Below are positions 61,353-64,000 of a stretch of DNA of 64,000 nt, piece by piece. Under the pieces are notes generated by a model. That model did not search any database. It had not been told where the DNA came from and was given only the letters and a program-made list of their open reading frames with translations. Positions within the stretch are counted from its first letter, which is position 1, and every line of letters begins with the position of its first letter. Made by a program: the position numbers and the translations under genes. Origin of the DNA: an uncultured Verrucomicrobiota bacterium. GTDB taxonomy: Bacteria > Verrucomicrobiota > Kiritimatiellia > CAIVKH01. The DNA lies in NCBI GenBank assembly GCA_937872895.1, contig CALMUP010000009.1, positions 124,001 to 188,000 on the forward strand, written 5' to 3'.

Positions 61353-62798
61353 ATGCTGCGGCGGATTGACCAGACCATCCGCGATCGCGCCTTGCTTCAC
61401 CGCGGGCAGCATGTCGTGGTGGGTTGCTCGGGCGGGGCCGACTCGATCGCCCTGCTGCACGCCCTCTGGTTCCTGCGCGATCGCTGGCAACTCCGCCTTA
61501 CCGTCGCGCACCTCCATCACGGATTACGCGGCGCCGATGCCGATGCGGATGCCAATTTCGTGCGCGATCTCTGCGCCCGCCGCGGGCTGCCGCTCCTGCT
61601 CGAACGCATCGCCTTACCGGACGTGCTGGCGGTTTCGCCGGGGCAATCCATGGAAATGGCTGCCCGCGCGGCGCGGCATGCATTTTTCCTGCGTGCGCTG
61701 CGCGAAACCGGTGCTGATGCCGTTGCCCTGGCCCATCACCGCGACGACCAGGCGGAAACCGTCTTGATGCGGTTGCTCGGCGGGGCCGGCCTCGACGGTC
61801 TGGCCGGTATGGCCTACCGCGCCGAGCCGCAACCCGGTCTGATCATCATCCGTCCGATGCTCGACATGAGCCGGGCCGAGGCCCGCGCCTTCCTCCATCG
61901 GCATCATCTCACCTGGCGCGACGATGCCTCCAACACCGATCTCGCCATCCTGCGTAACCGGGTGCGCCACCGTTTGCTGCCGATGCTGGCGGCGGAGGGG
62001 TTTCCCGGTGCCGTGGCTGCGCTGGTACGGCTGGCCGATATTGCCCGGGAGGAGCATGCCGGTGCGCTGGCGTGGCGTATGCAGCAGAAGATTCCCCGTC
62101 GGGATCAACCGCTACCCTGGCGGGGTTGGTCCAAACGACCGGTCGCCGAGCAACGCCGCCGCTTGCGGGCCTGGCTGCAGGGCGGCGAGTCGCTCGTGCG
62201 GGCGGTCGATTTCCGGCGCATCGAGGCGATCCGCCGCCTCGCTGCCGGTTTGGACCGGGCACCGGTGCGGATTGCCGGCGTGGGCTGGGTGGACCGCGAG
62301 CGCGACCGGTTGATCGTGCGGAATACGATTGCACCGAAAGGGCCGGGCGCGTGGCCCGAGGTATCGTTGGCGGTTCCGGGAATGACCCGTGTGCCGGGTC
62401 GGCCGTGGCAAATCCGGATTGAGGCAACGACCGGGTTTCGCAAGATCCGTGGTGCCGGCCTCGGCGTGCTCCCGGCCGAGGCCTATCTGGCCCGGCGTGC
62501 GGGGGAGGGGGCGGCGTGGATCCTGCGCGCACGCCGACCTGGTGAACGGATCGCCCCGACCGGATTGGCGGGATCGGTCGCCCTCAAGGAGCTCTTCATC
62601 AACCACAAGATCCCGGTGGCCGAGCGGGATGGGGTGCCGGTGCTGGTGATCGGGCCGGATGTGGCCTGGGTGGCCGGTTACCGGGTTGCCCGCCACCACG
62701 CCGTCCCCGGGCCGGATGCTCCATCCTGGCATATCCGGATTGAACAAATCCCGATGGCCGAGGTCGTTAGCAACGGGAAACCCCACTCCGGACGATAG
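61353..62798 (+). CDS. tilS: tRNA(Ile)-lysidine synthase
   Basis: 481 residues. The PP-loop 'GCSGGADSIALLHAL' (24-38) and 'AHHRDDQAETVLMRLLGGAGLDGLAGM' (in part) mark the N-type ATP-pyrophosphatase that adds lysine to C34 of tRNA-Ile(CAU). The substrate-binding and C-terminal TilS domains follow, with 'RARRPGERIAPTGLAGSVALKELF' (in part) near the end. It lies upstream of ftsH, the same order as in many bacteria. Confidence 0.93.
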   Translation: MLRRIDQTIRDRALLHRGQHVVVGCSGGADSIALLHALWFLRDRWQLRLTVAHLHHGLRGADADADANFVRDLCARRGLPLLLERIALPDVLAVSPGQSMEMAARAARHAFFLRALRETGADAVALAHHRDDQAETVLMRLLGGAGLDGLAGMAYRAEPQPGLIIIRPMLDMSRAEARAFLHRHHLTWRDDASNTDLAILRNRVRHRLLPMLAAEGFPGAVAALVRLADIAREEHAGALAWRMQQKIPRRDQPLPWRGWSKRPVAEQRRRLRAWLQGGESLVRAVDFRRIEAIRRLAAGLDRAPVRIAGVGWVDRERDRLIVRNTIAPKGPGAWPEVSLAVPGMTRVPGRPWQIRIEATTGFRKIRGAGLGVLPAEAYLARRAGEGAAWILRARRPGERIAPTGLAGSVALKELFINHKIPVAERDGVPVLVIGPDVAWVAGYRVARHHAVPGPDAPSWHIRIEQIPMAEVVSNGKPHSGR

Positions 62799-62900
62799 TT
62801 CGGTTCCAATGCCGTTTAGGGTTGGTGCCTGCCCGATCGCGTGGTACATTTCCCCACTTAATCAAGATCACCCGGCCCGTCCGCGTGGCGGCCACGAACG

Positions 62901-64000
62901 ATGGATGTTATGGATTCCAAGGACAACAATCGGAATGATTCGGGATTTGGCGGAGCAAAGGCCCCCCTGCGCGGGTTGGCGGTCTGGTTCCTTCTGTTGG
63001 CGCTGTTCCTCACCACCTACCAGGTGTTCAAAAACGGGCAGGAGAAGGTCGAGGAGATTCCCTACAGCCCGAATTTCATCCAGATGATCGAGAACGGCGA
63101 GATCCGCAAGTGCCAGATCGTGCTCGAAGCCACGGGATTCCGCCACGTCAAAGGTGAACTGCTGGCGATGGACGAGATGGGGCGCCACAAGCAATTCCGG
63201 GTCAACGTGGCTGATACCGAGGAGTTGCAGAAGCTGCTGGTGGCCAAGGGCGTTCATTTCGACTTCACCACCCAGAACCCGTTTGTCATGCAGCTGCTTT
63301 CGAGCATCATCCCTTTCATCCTGATCCTCGGCCTGTTGTACTTCCTGTTCATCCGCCAGATGAAGGCGGCCGGCAAGGGTGCGATGAGTTTCGGCAAGAG
63401 CCGGGCCCGCCTGCTCACCCGCGGCAAGAACAAGATCATGTTCACCGACGTCGCGGGCATCGAGGAAGCCAAGGAGGAACTGCAGGAGATCGTCGACTTT
63501 CTCAAGGACCCGAAGAAATTCCAGAAGCTCGGTGGCCGAATCCCCAAGGGGGTGTTGCTGGTGGGGCCGCCCGGCACCGGCAAGACGCTGCTGGCCAAGG
63601 CCATCGCCGGCGAAGCCAACGTGCCGTTCTTCAGTATCAGCGGCTCCGATTTCGTCGAGATGTTTGTCGGTGTGGGTGCGTCGCGTGTCCGCGACATGTT
63701 CGAGCAGGGAAAGAAGAACGCGCCCTGCATCATCTTCATCGATGAGATCGATGCAGTCGGCCGCAGCCGGTTTACCGGTATTGGTGGCGGACACGACGAG
63801 CGCGAGCAGACCTTGAACGCGCTGCTGGTGGAGATGGATGGTTTCGATACCCAGGAGGGCATCATCCTGATTGCCGCGACCAACCGCCCCGACGTGCTCG
63901 ATAACGCATTGTTGCGCCCCGGCCGTTTCGATCGCCAGGTCTATGTCGACCTTCCCGGCCTCGAAGGACGCGAGCAGATCCTCAAGATCCATGTTAAAAA
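62901..64000 (+). CDS. ftsH: ATP-dependent zinc metalloprotease FtsH (3' truncated by window)
   Basis: 366 residues are visible and the frame is open to the edge. A first membrane helix (about 27-46), a periplasmic domain, and a second helix (about 130-150) precede the AAA+ domain. Its Walker A is 'GPPGTGKT' (about 222-229), Walker B 'IIFIDEID' (about 277-284) and the second region of homology '[10 protein letters not shown]'. The zinc-binding HEXXH protease domain lies outside the window. It degrades membrane and regulatory proteins at the inner membrane. ATG at 62901 and 62910 are both possible starts. 102 bp after tilS. Confidence 0.95.
   Translation, partial: MDVMDSKDNNRNDSGFGGAKAPLRGLAVWFLLLALFLTTYQVFKNGQEKVEEIPYSPNFIQMIENGEIRKCQIVLEATGFRHVKGELLAMDEMGRHKQFRVNVADTEELQKLLVAKGVHFDFTTQNPFVMQLLSSIIPFILILGLLYFLFIRQMKAAGKGAMSFGKSRARLLTRGKNKIMFTDVAGIEEAKEELQEIVDFLKDPKKFQKLGGRIPKGVLLVGPPGTGKTLLAKAIAGEANVPFFSISGSDFVEMFVGVGASRVRDMFEQGKKNAPCIIFIDEIDAVGRSRFTGIGGGHDEREQTLNALLVEMDGFDTQEGIILIAATNRPDVLDNALLRPGRFDRQVYVDLPGLEGREQILKIHVK

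Overview
The window looks like a chromosomal segment of a high-GC Gram-negative bacterium, most likely of the Verrucomicrobiota/Kiritimatiellota group. This is inferred from content, not from a marker gene. Lipid A-type genes (an LpxC homologue and an LpxH-like phosphatase) point to an outer membrane. A bacterial DNA topoisomerase VI, S23-type four-helix-bundle proteins, a GNAT-nitrilase fusion, many small secreted proteins and abundant short palindromic repeats fit that phylum. There is no rRNA operon, CRISPR array, prophage or classical transposase.

Layout. 1-4 kb: the 3' end of a large beta-helix surface protein, then a minus-strand run moaC-moaD-moaE plus a vitamin K-dependent gamma-carboxylase homologue. 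4-5 kb: a tandem four-helix-bundle gene framed by inverted arrays of 6-nt units. 5-17 kb: a deoxyinosine-type DNA glycosylase, a processive family 2 glycosyltransferase, a HAD phosphatase, an SDR epimerase, a flippase-beta-propeller fusion, a TPR protein, endonuclease III, the GNAT-nitrilase fusion and PsiE. 17-24 kb: glycan use, with two GH31 enzymes and a secreted two-domain E-set protein; a LacI-type operator lies before the first GH31 gene. 24-25 kb: tRNA-Pro(UGG), a GIY-YIG gene and tRNA-derived mosaic repeats. 26-34 kb: a large secreted protein with duplicated domains, a nucleotide-sugar epimerase and glycosyltransferase pair, a TerB-like protein, and a PEPCK-like/DUF4914-type gene with an attenuator leader.

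34-41 kb: a nine-gene Mrp/Mbh-type cation/proton antiporter operon in which most junctions are 4-base overlaps or similarly tight. 41-44.6 kb: LpxC-like protein, group 4 glycosyltransferase and LpxH-like phosphatase (envelope lipid/glycan synthesis). 45-50 kb: a TIM-barrel protein and the topoisomerase VI genes. A second four-helix-bundle gene, again framed by inverted hexamer arrays of a different sequence, sits between the two topoisomerase subunits. 50-57 kb: a Met-rich secreted protein, biotin genes (bioH-like and bioF divergent from bioB), serine acetyltransferase and an AsmA-like protein. 57.6-64 kb: tRNA-Pro(GGG) with the same kind of mosaic repeat, YhcH-family protein, HAD hydrolase, a secreted protein, serS, tilS and the start of ftsH.

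The most striking unexplained signal is the recurring unit '6-nt array, four-helix-bundle ORF, inverted 6-nt array', seen twice with unrelated hexamers. Second is the shared tRNA-Pro-derived mosaic upstream of both tRNA-Pro genes, one of which is followed by a GIY-YIG nuclease gene.
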